Positions 16,093 to 26,018 are shown, numbered from the stretch's first letter. The stretch: DNA of 64,000 bases from CAYPGT01 sp964512985 (GCA_964512985.1 CAZELI010000008.1:1-64000), one strand, 5' to 3'. Notes: a model not told the origin generated them from the letters alone. A program made the numbers and translations.

Positions 16093-17362
16093 GCATTTAA
16101 AAATACATATTATTAGTGATGTTCATTTAAATGACAAGCGCTATGATGAAAAACAATTTGAAGAGAATCCTAAGAAGAAACATTTTCGTGAATTCTTGAC
16201 TTCGTTAAATCAAAGTTATTCACTAGATGATCAAGTTATTTTAATATTAAACGGAGATATTTTTGATGTGACTAGTTGTTGGTATGAATCAGTGCTTCCT
16301 TGGGATACTGATACTGATAAAGTGACAGCCATATTAAAAAATATAATTAGTAGAATAATAGAAAATAATATTTCCATTATTGAAGAATTAAAGCAATTCC
16401 TAAAACACCCGATGTCAAAAATCGTGTATGTAATAGGGAATCATGATAGTCTCATCGGGCAATATCAGGTTGCGCAGGAATTGATAACAGAGAAGCTTCT
16501 TGCTGGTTTAGCTTCTGAACTGAAGAATGACAGAATCAGCTTTGTGAATTTTTTTGAATATCCTGAGTTGGGACTCTATGTAGAACATGGTCACAGATTT
16601 GATCCCTTAAATACAAGTGATAATTATCAGCCATGTTTTGGTGACGTGATAAGTATTCTGATTGTTAATCATTCGGTTGAAGAAATTATTAGTCGTTTAA
16701 AGGATAATGGTTACAGTGCAGAACTCATTGCTAATATTAAATCTAACTTATACGATATAGAATATATACGCCCTCTGTCTCTGTTACCGTTTTGGATAGA
16801 CTCTGTTGCTAATATTTATCATAATCATCCTGAATGTGAAGGTAAAACTGAATCTGTTCAAGACATTGTAAGAAAAGTTATTCTTAATTTTCACGATAAT
16901 CCATGGGCAATTAAATATTTATCGAAGCAATTACATCTCCCTAAATATTTGCTTAGCTTGTCTCTTGATTTGATGATGCGCTACCCTCCACTCCTTCCAG
17001 CTCTATCTTTTATGATGTCCAAGCTGCTTCGTCGTACGCACTCCAATAATTTCCAAAATCAAATGGCCAAAAAATTATATGACGAAAAAAAATATCGTAT
17101 GATTGTTTTTGGGCATACTCATATTCCTATTGTTACTACTTTGGGAGTGACTGGACATTATTGCAATACAGGAAGTTGGACTCCTGTAATTAACTTACTG
17201 AAATATTCTGAAAATAAATCATCATATATGGAATATTTAATAGCGGAGTCTAAATTTAGTAGAATTGAGCATAGTGGTACTTTGAGTATTGAACTTAATT
17301 TAAGTTCGACAGGCGCTAAACCAAAATTTTCACTTAAAACTATACAAAGAGGGGCTGAATGA
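16079..17362 (+). CDS. Calcineurin-like metallophosphoesterase
   Basis: The five metallophosphoesterase blocks are present: DVH (ISDVHLND), GD (LNGDIFD), GNHD (VIGNHDSL), H (EHGHRFD) and GHxH (FGHTHIP). The substrate cannot be told; related proteins act on nucleotides, lipid intermediates (such as UDP-diacylglucosamine in LpxH) or phosphoproteins. At about 427 aa it is longer than LpxH (about 240 aa), with a helical middle section. ATG codons occur at 16073 and 16079; both overlap the cupin gene. Its stop lies inside the target duplication of MITE copy B. Confidence 0.82.
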   Translation: MAGFKHLKIHIISDVHLNDKRYDEKQFEENPKKKHFREFLTSLNQSYSLDDQVILILNGDIFDVTSCWYESVLPWDTDTDKVTAILKNIISRIIENNISIIEELKQFLKHPMSKIVYVIGNHDSLIGQYQVAQELITEKLLAGLASELKNDRISFVNFFEYPELGLYVEHGHRFDPLNTSDNYQPCFGDVISILIVNHSVEEIISRLKDNGYSAELIANIKSNLYDIEYIRPLSLLPFWIDSVANIYHNHPECEGKTESVQDIVRKVILNFHDNPWAIKYLSKQLHLPKYLLSLSLDLMMRYPPLLPALSFMMSKLLRRTHSNNFQNQMAKKLYDEKKYRMIVFGHTHIPIVTTLGVTGHYCNTGSWTPVINLLKYSENKSSYMEYLIAESKFSRIEHSGTLSIELNLSSTGAKPKFSLKTIQRGAE

Positions 17363-17576
17363 AAGGTAACTACTCATTTAATTAATCTATCTAAATCTCA
17401 TTTTATGTTGTGGTTACGCGCCTTCGGCGCGTTTTGTCCTGCGGACGGCTAATAATTTATCGTATTAAGCCGCGCGCAGCGCAACCGCCGCGAAGCGGCG
17501 GAACTCAGACCCCGTCCTGGTTGTAGGGATTTGAAATGAAAATATTATATGAATAGATGAGTAATTACAATGAAAG
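17358..17576. mobile_element. MITE-like element copy B with 8-bp target duplication
   Basis: The element spans 17366-17568. AATGAAAG flanks both ends (17358-17365 and 17569-17576). The left end GTAACTACTCATT is inverted at the right as GATGAGTAATTAC. The interior is nearly identical to copy A (6357-6577), including the ACGCGCC-TTC-GGCGCGT hairpin and CCGCGAAGCGG. It lies between the phosphoesterase stop and glnA. Confidence 0.87.
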
Positions 17577-17621
17577 GAATTATCAGAAATCAGGTAATAT
17601 AGTATGATTAAAAGTGATATG

Positions 17622-18956
17622 AAACAAATTAAAAATAGAGAAGATGTAATCAAACTGTGTAACGCCAATGATGTCAAGTTTATACGTTTGCAGTTCTGTG
17701 ATATTCATGGACTGGTGAAGAACCTTTCTGTGCCGATTGGGCAGTTGGAGAAGGCTTTAGACAATAAAGTTATGCTGGATGGTTCATCAATACGAGGTTT
17801 TAGAACTATTGAAACTTCTGATATGTTTTTTGCTCCTGATATAAGCACGTTTAGAGTCTTGCCATGGAGACCACGTGATGGCTCTGTTGCTAGGATCATT
17901 TGTGATATTTATAACCCTGACGGTACGCCGTTTGATGGTTGTCCGCGTAATAATCTTAAGCGTGTTTTGAAAGATGCTGAGAGCCAAGGTTATAAGTTTA
18001 ATGTTGGTCCTGAGTGTGAGTTTTTCCTCTTTGATTTGGATGAAGAAGGTTTCCCGAGTACTAACCTCAGTGACAAAGGTGGTTACTATGATGTAGAACC
18101 TACGGACCTCGGTGCTGATGTGCGTAGATCTATCATAATAACGCTTGAAGAGTTAGGATTTGAGATAGAAGCTTCTCACCATGAGGTGGCTCCATCGCAG
18201 CATGAGATTGACTTTAAGTATGATGATGCTCTTGTTACTGCCGATAATGTGATTACTCTTAAATGGGCATCTAAGACTGTCGCTAATGATTATGGTCTCT
18301 ATGCAACCTTTATGCCGAAACCTCTTCAGGGAGTGAATGGTAGCGGTATGCATTGTAATATGTCCTTGAGTGATCCTAATGGTAAGAATCTTTTTTATGA
18401 TGCTAGTAAACCTGATGGTATCTCTGATCTAATGAGACACTTTATTGCTGGTATTTTGAAGCATGTGAAGGACTTCAGTGCAGTAACTAATCCTCTAGTG
18501 AATAGTTATAAGCGTTTAGTTCCAGGCTATGAAGCACCAGTGTATATTGCTTGGTCACAATTAAATCGTTCAGCTTTAATCAGAATCCCTGCTTCTAGAG
18601 GATCAGGTACTAGAGTTGAATTAAGATGCCCAGATCCAGCAACTAATCCATACTTGGCGTTTGCTGTTTTACTTGAAGCTGGTTTAGATGGTATTAAGAA
18701 TAGACTTACACCACCTGAAGAAGTAAACGAGAACATCTATCACCTAGAAATGCATACTATGGAAGAAAGAGATATTCATGCGCTTCCTGGAGATCTAGAT
18801 GAAGCTCTTAAAAATATGGAAACTTCAGACTTAGTTCGTAGAGCTTTAGGAGATCATATTTATAAGCACTATATTGAGACGAAGTATAAAGAATATCAAG
18901 ACTATAGAGCGCAAGTTTCAAAGTGGGAATTAGACCACTATCTACATTGTCATTAA
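17622..18956 (+). CDS. glnA: Glutamine synthetase type I (short, GSI-alpha-like)
   Basis: Makes glutamine from glutamate, ammonia and ATP, forming dodecamers in the cytoplasm. Landmarks: VMLDGSSIRGF (residues about 50-60), GPECEFFLFD, the ATP/metal-binding SHHEVAPSQHEIDF, NGSGMHCNMSL, and RIPASRGSGTRVELRCPDPATNPYLAF. The adenylylation loop and 25-residue insertion of GSI-beta appear absent, fitting a 444-aa GSI-alpha enzyme. I chose the ATG at 17622 because the family normally has about six residues before the RED helix; 17604 is the first in-frame ATG. The MITE copy B ends 54 bp upstream. Confidence 0.93.
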   Translation, partial: KQIKNREDVIKLCNANDVKFIRLQFCDIHGLVKNLSVPIGQLEKALDNKVMLDGSSIRGFRTIETSDMFFAPDISTFRVLPWRPRDGSVARIICDIYNPDGTPFDGCPRNNLKRVLKDAESQGYKFNVGPECEFFLFDLDEEGFPSTNLSDKGGYYDVEPTDLGADVRRSIIITLEELGFEIEASHHEVAPSQHEIDFKYDDALVTADNVITLKWASKTVANDYGLYATFMPKPLQGVNGSGMHCNMSLSDPNGKNLFYDASKPDGISDLMRHFIAGILKHVKDFSAVTNPLVNSYKRLVPGYEAPVYIAWSQLNRSALIRIPASRGSGTRVELRCPDPATNPYLAFAVLLEAGLDGIKNRLTPPEEVNENIYHLEMHTMEERDIHALPGDLDEALKNMETSDLVRRALGDHIYKHYIETKYKEYQDYRAQVSKWELDHYLHCH

Positions 18957-18978
18957 AAATTGACATATTGGTAAACCG

Positions 18979-19130
18979 ACACCCGTTAGCCGTCATTGCG
19001 AGCGAAACGAAGTGAAGCGAAGCAATCCACTCTAAAGCCTTAATCAAACACGCTTAGGAGTGGATCGCCACGTCGTCCGTCTTCACTACGTTTCGACGGA
19101 CTCCTCGCGATGACGGATTACGGGTATTGG
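18979..19130. repeat. Long palindromic repeat
   Basis: It opens ACCCGTTAGCCGTCATTGCGAG and closes GCGATGACGGATTACGGGT, matching the ends of the copy at 14427. An inner pair, AATCCACTC and GAGTGGATC, forms a second stem. It lies between the convergent glnA and the 158-aa gene and may act as a bidirectional terminator. Confidence 0.8.
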
Positions 19131-19146
19131 CTCTCTTAAAATAAAA

Positions 19147-19623
19147 CTACAACGAAATCACTTCTGTGGCTGTAACCGGCGCTTCGTTGTTTAATTCTAG
19201 AGAGTGAGTAAATATATCTTTCTCATAAGGGATATTGTTTTTCATTTCAGTGATAGCTACATCAACGATGCCACTTGCATATTTATCGAGAGTTGCTTGA
19301 TCTGCTTTAGCCACCTTGCTAGCAGCTTCTTCCAGGGTATGATCCATATTTGATCGTGATATGGCTACTTCGTTCTGGATAGTGGATATATCACTATTAA
19401 TCGCGTCTAACTCTTGATCCATAACCTTGATTTCTTCTTCAAGACTAGACATTAGCTTAGTTACTTCTGATTTACCTGAGTCCAGCTCTGCAATCTGTTC
19501 AGAGTGCAATGCTGATATCTCATTATTGAGTCTAATTTTTTCTTGGTTTATAAAGATTAGAGCTTGAGCTGCAATAAATGAGCTTAGCACCAGAAATAGA
19601 CCTAACCCGACAAGAATCCTCAT
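19147..19623 (-). CDS. Membrane-anchored coiled-coil protein, 158 aa
   Basis: Family not recognised. Residues 3-25 form one hydrophobic helix, probably an uncleaved anchor or a signal peptide. Residues about 30-100 have strong heptad-type composition (EISALHSEQIAELDSGKSEV), a long coiled coil on the outer side. Proteins of this layout often organise envelope or division complexes, but no such role is shown. It lies upstream of nothing obvious and is separated from recO by 100 bp on the same strand. Confidence 0.6.
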   Translation of the reverse strand: MRILVGLGLFLVLSSFIAAQALIFINQEKIRLNNEISALHSEQIAELDSGKSEVTKLMSSLEEEIKVMDQELDAINSDISTIQNEVAISRSNMDHTLEEAASKVAKADQATLDKYASGIVDVAITEMKNNIPYEKDIFTHSLELNNEAPVTATEVISL

Positions 19624-19722
19624 GCTCTAAGTTAGTCCCAGAGTGGCTTTGGTAAAAATCAGTAAAGAATTGTATCTAGTTCAAGATCGGTTAGATGATG
19701 TAGGTGAACTAGGCTAAATATA

Positions 19723-20532
19723 TTAGGCTTGCATTGAGAGACTTGGGTTAAGTATCTGTTCTACTAGCTTCCAAGACTTGAATTCCTTATGTAGTCTGTA
19801 TTCTAAGTGTTTATGAAGGAATTTAAGGGTATGTTCGATGTTTCCCGCTTCGCTAAAGCTTCGCGGGACAAGCCCTACTTCATTGATTAAGTTCATGTTT
19901 TCAAATTGTAATAGTGTGTTAAATACACCAGGCTTGAGTTCTCTAATACTGTCTTGATAAGGGTTCCTGCGTAATAATTCTCTGTAAGCTTGACTACTAG
20001 TGACAGCGCCATTCTCTAGGTCGAAGTATTGTGGAATCTGATCTCTATTGCGTTTAGTATTGGTTAGACTACAGGTATCTAGATCTGGCTTGTAGCCTAG
20101 AATACAAATTAATTGCCATAGATATTTGCAAGTACTCAGGAAGAAGTTATTATCCTTGATTTGCTCCATCTCCTGTAAATGAGTATAAATTAGATTAAAT
20201 AGTGCTTCATAGCTATCATCATTAATAGCTACTTGAGCAAGTATGTCGATAGCAAAACAAGCAAGAGTCAACGCTTCGTAGTTAGAATTAATATTAGGTA
20301 GTGCTTGTATTAAACGAGCTTCTTTAACGATATCTAAGTTTCTACCACCTGCTAATAATAAATCTAAGCAGTTTAACACTTGCGTCTTAGCACTGAACTT
20401 ACTATTAACACGATAGGCACCCTTCGCGATACATTGTATTGGTCCGTGTTCTTTACTATATAGATGCAGAATCTTGTCAGATTCATTTAATCTATAAGTT
20501 CTCAGAATAATAGCAGTACACTGATAGTCCAC
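19723..20532 (-). CDS. recO: DNA repair protein RecO
   Basis: RecO helps load RecA on SSB-coated single-stranded DNA with RecR. The N-terminal OB fold is clear (MDYQCTAIILRTYRLNESDKILHLYSKEHG shows the family pattern), followed by GAYRVNSKFSAKTQ and the helical domain. The start codon is GTG (20530-20532). The usual zinc-binding cysteines are largely missing: only one or two Cys remain around CSLTNTKRN, followed by FDLENGA where the finger would continue. Loss of the zinc site occurs in some RecO lineages. Confidence 0.85.
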   Translation of the reverse strand: MDYQCTAIILRTYRLNESDKILHLYSKEHGPIQCIAKGAYRVNSKFSAKTQVLNCLDLLLAGGRNLDIVKEARLIQALPNINSNYEALTLACFAIDILAQVAINDDSYEALFNLIYTHLQEMEQIKDNNFFLSTCKYLWQLICILGYKPDLDTCSLTNTKRNRDQIPQYFDLENGAVTSSQAYRELLRRNPYQDSIRELKPGVFNTLLQFENMNLINEVGLVPRSFSEAGNIEHTLKFLHKHLEYRLHKEFKSWKLVEQILNPSLSMQA

Positions 20533-20578
20533 TAACTATACTGAAGCATTGAATTGCTATGGTGACAACTGCGTCAAG

Positions 20579-20609
20579 TTGACAGACCTTTATCTCAACA
20601 TGCTATAAT
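20579..20609 (+). promoter_or_regulatory. Extended -10 promoter for the 20636 gene
   Basis: TTGACA (20579-20584) and TATAAT (20604-20609) are separated by 19 nt, two more than ideal. TG one base upstream of the hexamer makes an extended -10. GGGAGG (20622-20627) follows as the ribosome binding site. Confidence 0.65.
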
Positions 20610-20635
20610 ACTTTACGTATTGGGAGGTATTTTTT

Positions 20636-21301
20636 ATGGTTGAAACAATTCCTGTGGTGAATAGAGCTGTTGGCCCGGTTCCTGTTGCTAATACAACAGT
20701 GACTACACCACAACCAGCATTAGCTGACAATGCTCTTTTTCAAGAGTTTTTGAAAAATCTATCTGCTACTGCAGAAAAATCTGGTAATAAAGATTTACTT
20801 GATCAATTAAAAAAGGTTAATCCAAATCCAACTTTAACTGAAGATCAAGTTCAAAAAAGGCTTTTAGCAAGATTAGACCCTAGTATGAGATCTCTTACAG
20901 AACAAGTAGAGGGCATTGGTAAGATCTTTATGGGGTTGATACATGGTGATTTAGAAGCCGAGCATAAAGCGAATCTTGAAAAAATTCGCGAATCGCTTAC
21001 TAAGAATGGAGTATTAGACTCGCTGGTAAAGCGTGTTGTAGGATCTTTTACTGCAGTAGCAGATATATTTAAAGGTTTAGGAGAGCAAATTGAAGCACTT
21101 TGTAAGGAAGATAAAGAAGGTGTTATAGCATTGTTGACTCAATTGTTAGAAACTATGAAAGAGAATATTAAGCAAGCTATGGCATTCAATCCGTTTCTGA
21201 GAATAGCTATAATGAAGATGAAAAATCCTAATACTCAGGATCTGTTATCTATGGCAGATCAAAAAGTTGCTGCTAAGGCACCAAATATTGCTATTAACTA
21301 A
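20636..21301 (+). CDS. Hypothetical protein with Val/Pro/Thr-rich N-terminus, 221 aa
   Basis: Function unknown. The first 35 residues are rich in Val, Pro, Thr and Asn with no charged n-region or hydrophobic core, so it is not a classical signal peptide. The rest is amphipathic helix (LFQEFLKNLSATAEKSGNK and a mildly hydrophobic stretch near residues 175-195). Start is firmly set by GGGAGG 8 nt before the ATG. It resembles in style other unknown proteins in the window whose N-termini are rich in small polar residues, and it converges on the SpoIID-like gene with a 3-nt gap. Confidence 0.6.
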   Translation: MVETIPVVNRAVGPVPVANTTVTTPQPALADNALFQEFLKNLSATAEKSGNKDLLDQLKKVNPNPTLTEDQVQKRLLARLDPSMRSLTEQVEGIGKIFMGLIHGDLEAEHKANLEKIRESLTKNGVLDSLVKRVVGSFTAVADIFKGLGEQIEALCKEDKEGVIALLTQLLETMKENIKQAMAFNPFLRIAIMKMKNPNTQDLLSMADQKVAAKAPNIAIN

Positions 21302-21304
21302 GCT

Positions 21305-22615
21305 CTAAAGCTTTAACAACTTAGCTCCACGATAATAATATCCAAGTATCTCTTCGTAGGTTCTGCCATGTTCAGCTAAGTATTTAGCTCCGTGCTGTGA
21401 CATGCCTATGCCGTGACCGTAGCCTGAACCACTGATGATGACTAGATCTGGGGTATAAGTGATATCGAAGTTCGTGCTACGTAGACCAAGCTTATGACGA
21501 AACTCTTCGCCCGTTAATAATCTTGAAGAAGTTTTACCAGAGATGAGGATATTAGCTACTCTACCTTCTAGAGATCTATTGAGAATTGTTATGGAGTCAA
21601 TAGATTCTAATTTCAGGTCTTTTAGTTTATCTTCTAATTCTGGCTTAGTTAATTCTATCTGCCAGTGATTATTAGAAGTTTGACGCTGGAACTCTTTCAC
21701 TGGTACTAAATATGCAGCGGAACTAAGTCCCCAGGCAGATTCTGGAGAATTAGTATAAGAGCCTCCATGACTTGAGAAATAAGCATCGACATAGAGTCCC
21801 TGATCGTTAATTAACAGTTCCCCTTGAGTCGCCTTAATAGCAGCAGTGGTAATAGGATCTTCCTTCAAGTAACCTAAGTACATTTGATCTTCGACAGTGG
21901 ATTTGAGATCATAGCCTAGATTCTTTCTTCTGCCTAACATTGCCATGCTATAGGTGCGAGCTGCGATGCTTTGTGCTTTAAGCGCTTCTATATGCCATGT
22001 AGACGGCATCTCAGAAGGTACTACGCCTTTGAGATAGTCTTCTAGATCAAGATTGTTGATAACGCTGAAACTATCCTTAAAAGATTTAATTATGATTGAG
22101 CCTCTGTAAACTTGACTATGTTGATAAGGAACTTTGATTCTAAATAGGCAAGGTAATGTTTGAGCTTGATCGTTGCTAACACATTCAAATTTAACTAGGC
22201 GACTACTAGTTACTAGATCTGGTTCGGCTGCAATTAATAAAGGGTTCGCCATAGCTGGAGATGATCTTATTAATGCCCAATCACCTATATTCTTCTCTAG
22301 TAAAGTACGAGTATTAGTGAATTCTTTCTTAGTTATGCTTTTTAAATATGGATCCCAATTTTTGGGTTGATGAGATCCCAATTTATGAGGACCAAATTCT
22401 AAGAGAGCTAGATCAATCATTTTTCCTGAGCCTTGATATGTTGGGATCTCTTCTGGGAGCGGCTTCTCGGTTAGATCTTCAATGACATGATAGTTTTGAT
22501 TAGCGGTTAGATATAGAGTATTAATATTGTCATAGAGACCAACAGAGATGTTTTGGGCTGTAACAGGTAAAGAGATTAATAGTAATGCGGATACCTTAGT
22601 GACAGTCCCCGTCAT
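21305..22615 (-). CDS. SpoIID/LytB-domain protein, probable lytic transglycosylase
   Basis: Related to SpoIID, a peptidoglycan lytic transglycosylase, and to the cyanobacterial homologues. Landmarks: LEDYLKGVVPSEMPSTW, EALKAQSIAARTYS, FSSHGGSYT and the C-terminal GYGHGIGMSQHGAKYLAE. The frame opens at 22726, overlapping the ligA stop, but the first 37 codons are translated from a palindromic repeat. I favour the ATG at 22615 (MTGTVTKVSALLLISLPVTA), which begins a good signal peptide and which the repeat edge itself provides. In non-sporulating bacteria such proteins likely trim cell wall. Confidence 0.82.
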   Translation of the reverse strand: MTGTVTKVSALLLISLPVTAQNISVGLYDNINTLYLTANQNYHVIEDLTEKPLPEEIPTYQGSGKMIDLALLEFGPHKLGSHQPKNWDPYLKSITKKEFTNTRTLLEKNIGDWALIRSSPAMANPLLIAAEPDLVTSSRLVKFECVSNDQAQTLPCLFRIKVPYQHSQVYRGSIIIKSFKDSFSVINNLDLEDYLKGVVPSEMPSTWHIEALKAQSIAARTYSMAMLGRRKNLGYDLKSTVEDQMYLGYLKEDPITTAAIKATQGELLINDQGLYVDAYFSSHGGSYTNSPESAWGLSSAAYLVPVKEFQRQTSNNHWQIELTKPELEDKLKDLKLESIDSITILNRSLEGRVANILISGKTSSRLLTGEEFRHKLGLRSTNFDITYTPDLVIISGSGYGHGIGMSQHGAKYLAEHGRTYEEILGYYYRGAKLLKL

Positions 22616-22710
22616 CCTGAGGCTGCGAAGCAGCCGTAAGGATCCACTACTAAGATTATTCATAATAGTGGATCCTGACGGTCGGGCTGCGCCCTCCCTC
22701 AGGATGACGT
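22609..22710. repeat. Palindromic repeat between ligA and the SpoIID-like gene
   Basis: CCCGTCATCCTGAGG at one end is inverted as CCTCAGGATGACG at the other, with an inner GGATCCACTA/TAGTGGATCC pair. The outer edge touches the ligA stop codon and the inner edge supplies the ATG at 22615. It is a CATCCTGAGG variant shared with 38606. Confidence 0.82.
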
Positions 22711-24779
22711 CATGATAGTAGTTCATCTAACTCCTTCTCGCCGATAACTTTCACTCCTAACTCTTCTGCCTTATCTAATTTAGAACCTGGGCTATCACCA
22801 CACAGTAGATATGAGGTCTTTGCAGATATCGAAGAACTTAGCTTCCCGCCGTTTTCTTTGATGATTTTTTCGTAGTGAGAACGGCTTTCAGTTAGAGTGC
22901 CAGTTATCACGAAGCTTAAACCTTCAAACTTAGTTCCAAGCTGCTTATTGACTGTATCTTGGATCTTAAGTAGGTTTGGATTAGAGCTGAGTTCGTTTTT
23001 TAATTCTTGGTATGGTTTACTAGAGAAAAACTCTTGAAGTGATTCTATAACTTTAGGACCTAACCCATCTACTTTAACCAAGTTAATTCCTTGCTTCTCG
23101 GTGATTTCCTTCTCAAGAGAGTTAAGATTAGGGTAATAAGTTGCTATTAATTCTGCTGTATTAATTCCTATATGTTTAATACCTAGAGCATAGAGCAATC
23201 TTGAGAAGTCTCTGCTACGGCTATTGTTGATAGACTTGATAGCATTTTGTGAGGACTTCTCTGCCATGCGTTCTAGCTCTACTAATTGTTCTACTTTAAG
23301 TTTATATAAATCTAGCGGAGTTTTAATTAAACCATCTTCAAGCAAGGTCGCTACTAGAGCTGGTCCTACTCCATTAATATCCATAGCTGCTTTAGAACAC
23401 CAATGCTGGATTCTTCTTAATACTTGAGCTGGGCAGCTAGCTATATTAGTACAGCGATAGCTAACATCATCTCGTTCTATTTCTGAACCACAGATAGGAC
23501 AAGCATTCGGGACTTGAATTGTCTCTGAATCACTTGGACGTTTATCAAGATTCACAGCAATTATTTCTGGGATGATCTCGCCAGCCTTGCGTACTTTTAC
23601 CCAATCTTTAATTCTCACACTTAATCTTTCAACTTGATCAAAGTTATGTAATGTAGCTCGTTTCACCGTAGTGCCTGCTAATTGCACTGGGTTAAGATTA
23701 GCGACAGGAGTAATAGTTCCTAAACGTCCTACTTCATAAGATACAGACTCTATTTGGGTTTCAGCTTCCTGGGCTTTAAACTTTAGTGCAATAGCCCAGC
23801 GTGGAGTTTTAGCTGTGGATCCTAGGGTGTTTTGCAAAGCTATTTCATTGATCTTTACTACTGCACCGTCTATCTGGAAGTCTAAGCGATCTTTCTTCTC
23901 TTCCCATTCTTTATACAGAGTTATAACTTCTTCTATATTCTTGCAGAGTTTATTAAACTTACTATTAGTCTTGAAACCTAAGCTCTCTAATATTTCTAGG
24001 CTATGAAAGTGTGTCTTGAAAGGAAGTTCGTCGCTATTTGGAGTTGTGAGTAATAATAACTGACTGGGTTTGTTTGAGCCTAGTGCATTTTCTGAAAACA
24101 AACTATAGAAGATAGCATCAAGGTTTCTTGTTGCGGTAATCTTTGGATCAAGTTGCCTCAGGGAACCAGCTGCAGTATTACGTGGGTTAGCGTAAGTTTG
24201 TTTTCCTAATTTAGTCTGTTCTTCATTAATCTGCTCAAAGTCTTTCTTATTAATGAAAACTTCACCACGAATAGAAATATCACCCTTGTGTTTAATGGTT
24301 TGTGGGAGAGTTTTAATAGTGCAAACATTGGCGGTGACGTCTTCTCCCATCTTACCGTCGCCTCTGGTGGCAGCTTTAACTAATTTACCTTCACTATAAT
24401 CTATCGCGATACTTAGTCCATCTATCTTAAGTTCAAATACATACTCGCGCGGAGTCTCAGCACCAATGATTCTATTAATGCGCTCTTCCCAGTCTCTTAT
24501 ATCCTTCTCACCGAAGGCATTAGCCAGGCTGATCATCGGGATAAGATGTTCTACCTTGGAGAATTTAGTAGTAGCTATATTAGTTCCTGCATATTGTGAA
24601 GGACTTTCTGAGCTTATAAGTTCAGGATGTTTTTTCTCGATGGCAAGTAACTCTTGCATATGCGCATCATAGACAGCATCATCTACTTCTGGAGCATCAT
24701 TCAGGTAGTAAGCATCATTCCAGCGTTTAAGCTTGTCTATTAATTCTCGATATTTTTTTTCTAGGGTTGTTGTTGTCAT
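22710..24779 (-). CDS. ligA: NAD-dependent DNA ligase
   Basis: Seals nicks using NAD+ during replication and repair. Domain Ia (LKRWNDAYYLNDAPEVDDAVYD) precedes the adenylation domain with the nucleophile motif ELKIDGLSI (Lys near residue 118) and GEVFI; then the OB fold, the four-Cys zinc finger (CPICGSE...CTNIASCPAQ), helix-hairpin-helix repeats and a C-terminal BRCT domain (GLSFVITGTLTESR). The length, 689 aa, is typical. Its stop codon abuts a palindromic repeat. Confidence 0.96.
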   Translation of the reverse strand: MTTTTLEKKYRELIDKLKRWNDAYYLNDAPEVDDAVYDAHMQELLAIEKKHPELISSESPSQYAGTNIATTKFSKVEHLIPMISLANAFGEKDIRDWEERINRIIGAETPREYVFELKIDGLSIAIDYSEGKLVKAATRGDGKMGEDVTANVCTIKTLPQTIKHKGDISIRGEVFINKKDFEQINEEQTKLGKQTYANPRNTAAGSLRQLDPKITATRNLDAIFYSLFSENALGSNKPSQLLLLTTPNSDELPFKTHFHSLEILESLGFKTNSKFNKLCKNIEEVITLYKEWEEKKDRLDFQIDGAVVKINEIALQNTLGSTAKTPRWAIALKFKAQEAETQIESVSYEVGRLGTITPVANLNPVQLAGTTVKRATLHNFDQVERLSVRIKDWVKVRKAGEIIPEIIAVNLDKRPSDSETIQVPNACPICGSEIERDDVSYRCTNIASCPAQVLRRIQHWCSKAAMDINGVGPALVATLLEDGLIKTPLDLYKLKVEQLVELERMAEKSSQNAIKSINNSRSRDFSRLLYALGIKHIGINTAELIATYYPNLNSLEKEITEKQGINLVKVDGLGPKVIESLQEFFSSKPYQELKNELSSNPNLLKIQDTVNKQLGTKFEGLSFVITGTLTESRSHYEKIIKENGGKLSSSISAKTSYLLCGDSPGSKLDKAEELGVKVIGEKELDELLS

Positions 24780-24781
24780 AG

Positions 24782-25993
24782 TTAGATTTTAAGTAACTCT
24801 TTAATATATCCAAGTTTCTTGATATTGATATAATAAATATTCTTGCCTTTATAGTCTGCGATACTCATATTATCAAGATCTGCAGATTTGGCATAAATGA
24901 TAATTCCAAATGGTGTAACTGGATAATTTGAAATGAATTTTTTAACACCGTTCGGTACTTCACCATATTCTATAGTTGTTTTTACTTCGATTGGTATAAC
25001 GGTTTGGTCTTGTTTCCATATAAAATCCACCTCATCCTTTTTAGTTGTACGCCAGAAATACAGGTCAGCAATGGATTTGTCGATGATACTTGTCAAGTAT
25101 TGCATTACATAGCTTTCATAAATAATACCTCGATCTTTTCTTTGACTGATACCTTGAAAATTTTTAAGTAAACTATTCCGTATGCCCAAATCATATAGAT
25201 AGTATTTTTTAGATTTCTTGAGTTCATTACTCAGATTGCTTGAATAAGAATGGAGAGAATATAGTACAAAAGTTTGCTCTAAGATATCTAGGTAACTTTG
25301 TACTATATGCATTGATAAACCGAGTTCTTTTGATAGATTACTTACAGCAATAGCTTGTTCTAGATGTGCCAGCATGAAGATTAATTTATTAAAAGCGCCA
25401 ATATTAGTTTCTTTAATCAAGCTCTTGATATCTTTTTGGATATAGGATGAAATGATCTCATTGAGCAGTTCCAATCGTTTATTTTTGTTTAACGTATATA
25501 TTTCAGGGAGTCCTCCATAAATAAAATACTCATCAGGATCTCCAATCTTATTGTCGATATATTCCTCAAGTGTCATTGGTCTCAGATAAAATCTACTTGT
25601 TCTGCCAGCCATGCTTTCTTTTAAGTGTTTGTGCATCTCTATTGCAGAGGAGCCTGAAGCTATGATTTTAATTTTACGGCTACTATCTCGTTTACCTTGA
25701 TCATAAATAGCTTTAAATATATGCGAAGCATTATTTATATAATGAAATTCATCAATGAAGACAATCTTGCCAGATTGAGTTAGTAATTTTTTTATTTGGA
25801 TATCAGATTGACTAAATTGACTTATTGTTTCGGGTTGCTCTAGATCAAAGAAAACCGCTTTATCCTGGTTTTCATTATAAAGCTTATTCATAAGGTGACT
25901 TTTACCAGTCTGTCTAGCACCAAAAATCACACAGATTTTGTTACTATCAAGTTCTCCCCTTAATTTATCATAAATAGTACGTAAAAAATCCAT
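24782..25993 (-). CDS. AAA_14/DUF4143 family ATPase
   Basis: An ATPase of unknown cellular role, common in archaea and bacteria. Walker A is GARQTGKSHL (near residue 25) and Walker B is IVFIDEFHY (near 97); the GSSAIEMHK and PMTLEEY segments are typical. The C-terminal DUF4143 has a nuclease-like core (WRTTKKDEVDFIW, then PIEVKTT), which resembles a PD-(D/E)xK site (D, then ExK). Lies directly before ligA on the same strand with 2 nt between, perhaps co-transcribed. Such genes are often mobile. Confidence 0.83.
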   Translation of the reverse strand: MDFLRTIYDKLRGELDSNKICVIFGARQTGKSHLMNKLYNENQDKAVFFDLEQPETISQFSQSDIQIKKLLTQSGKIVFIDEFHYINNASHIFKAIYDQGKRDSSRKIKIIASGSSAIEMHKHLKESMAGRTSRFYLRPMTLEEYIDNKIGDPDEYFIYGGLPEIYTLNKNKRLELLNEIISSYIQKDIKSLIKETNIGAFNKLIFMLAHLEQAIAVSNLSKELGLSMHIVQSYLDILEQTFVLYSLHSYSSNLSNELKKSKKYYLYDLGIRNSLLKNFQGISQRKDRGIIYESYVMQYLTSIIDKSIADLYFWRTTKKDEVDFIWKQDQTVIPIEVKTTIEYGEVPNGVKKFISNYPVTPFGIIIYAKSADLDNMSIADYKGKNIYYINIKKLGYIKELLKI

Positions 25994-26018
25994 CTATATA
26001 GCCATTTTACCACATCTA

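Noticed and set aside
14427..19130. CRISPR array, considered because of several repeat copies
   Set aside because: The copies are dispersed over kilobases with palindromic arms and no regular spacers, and no cas gene is present.
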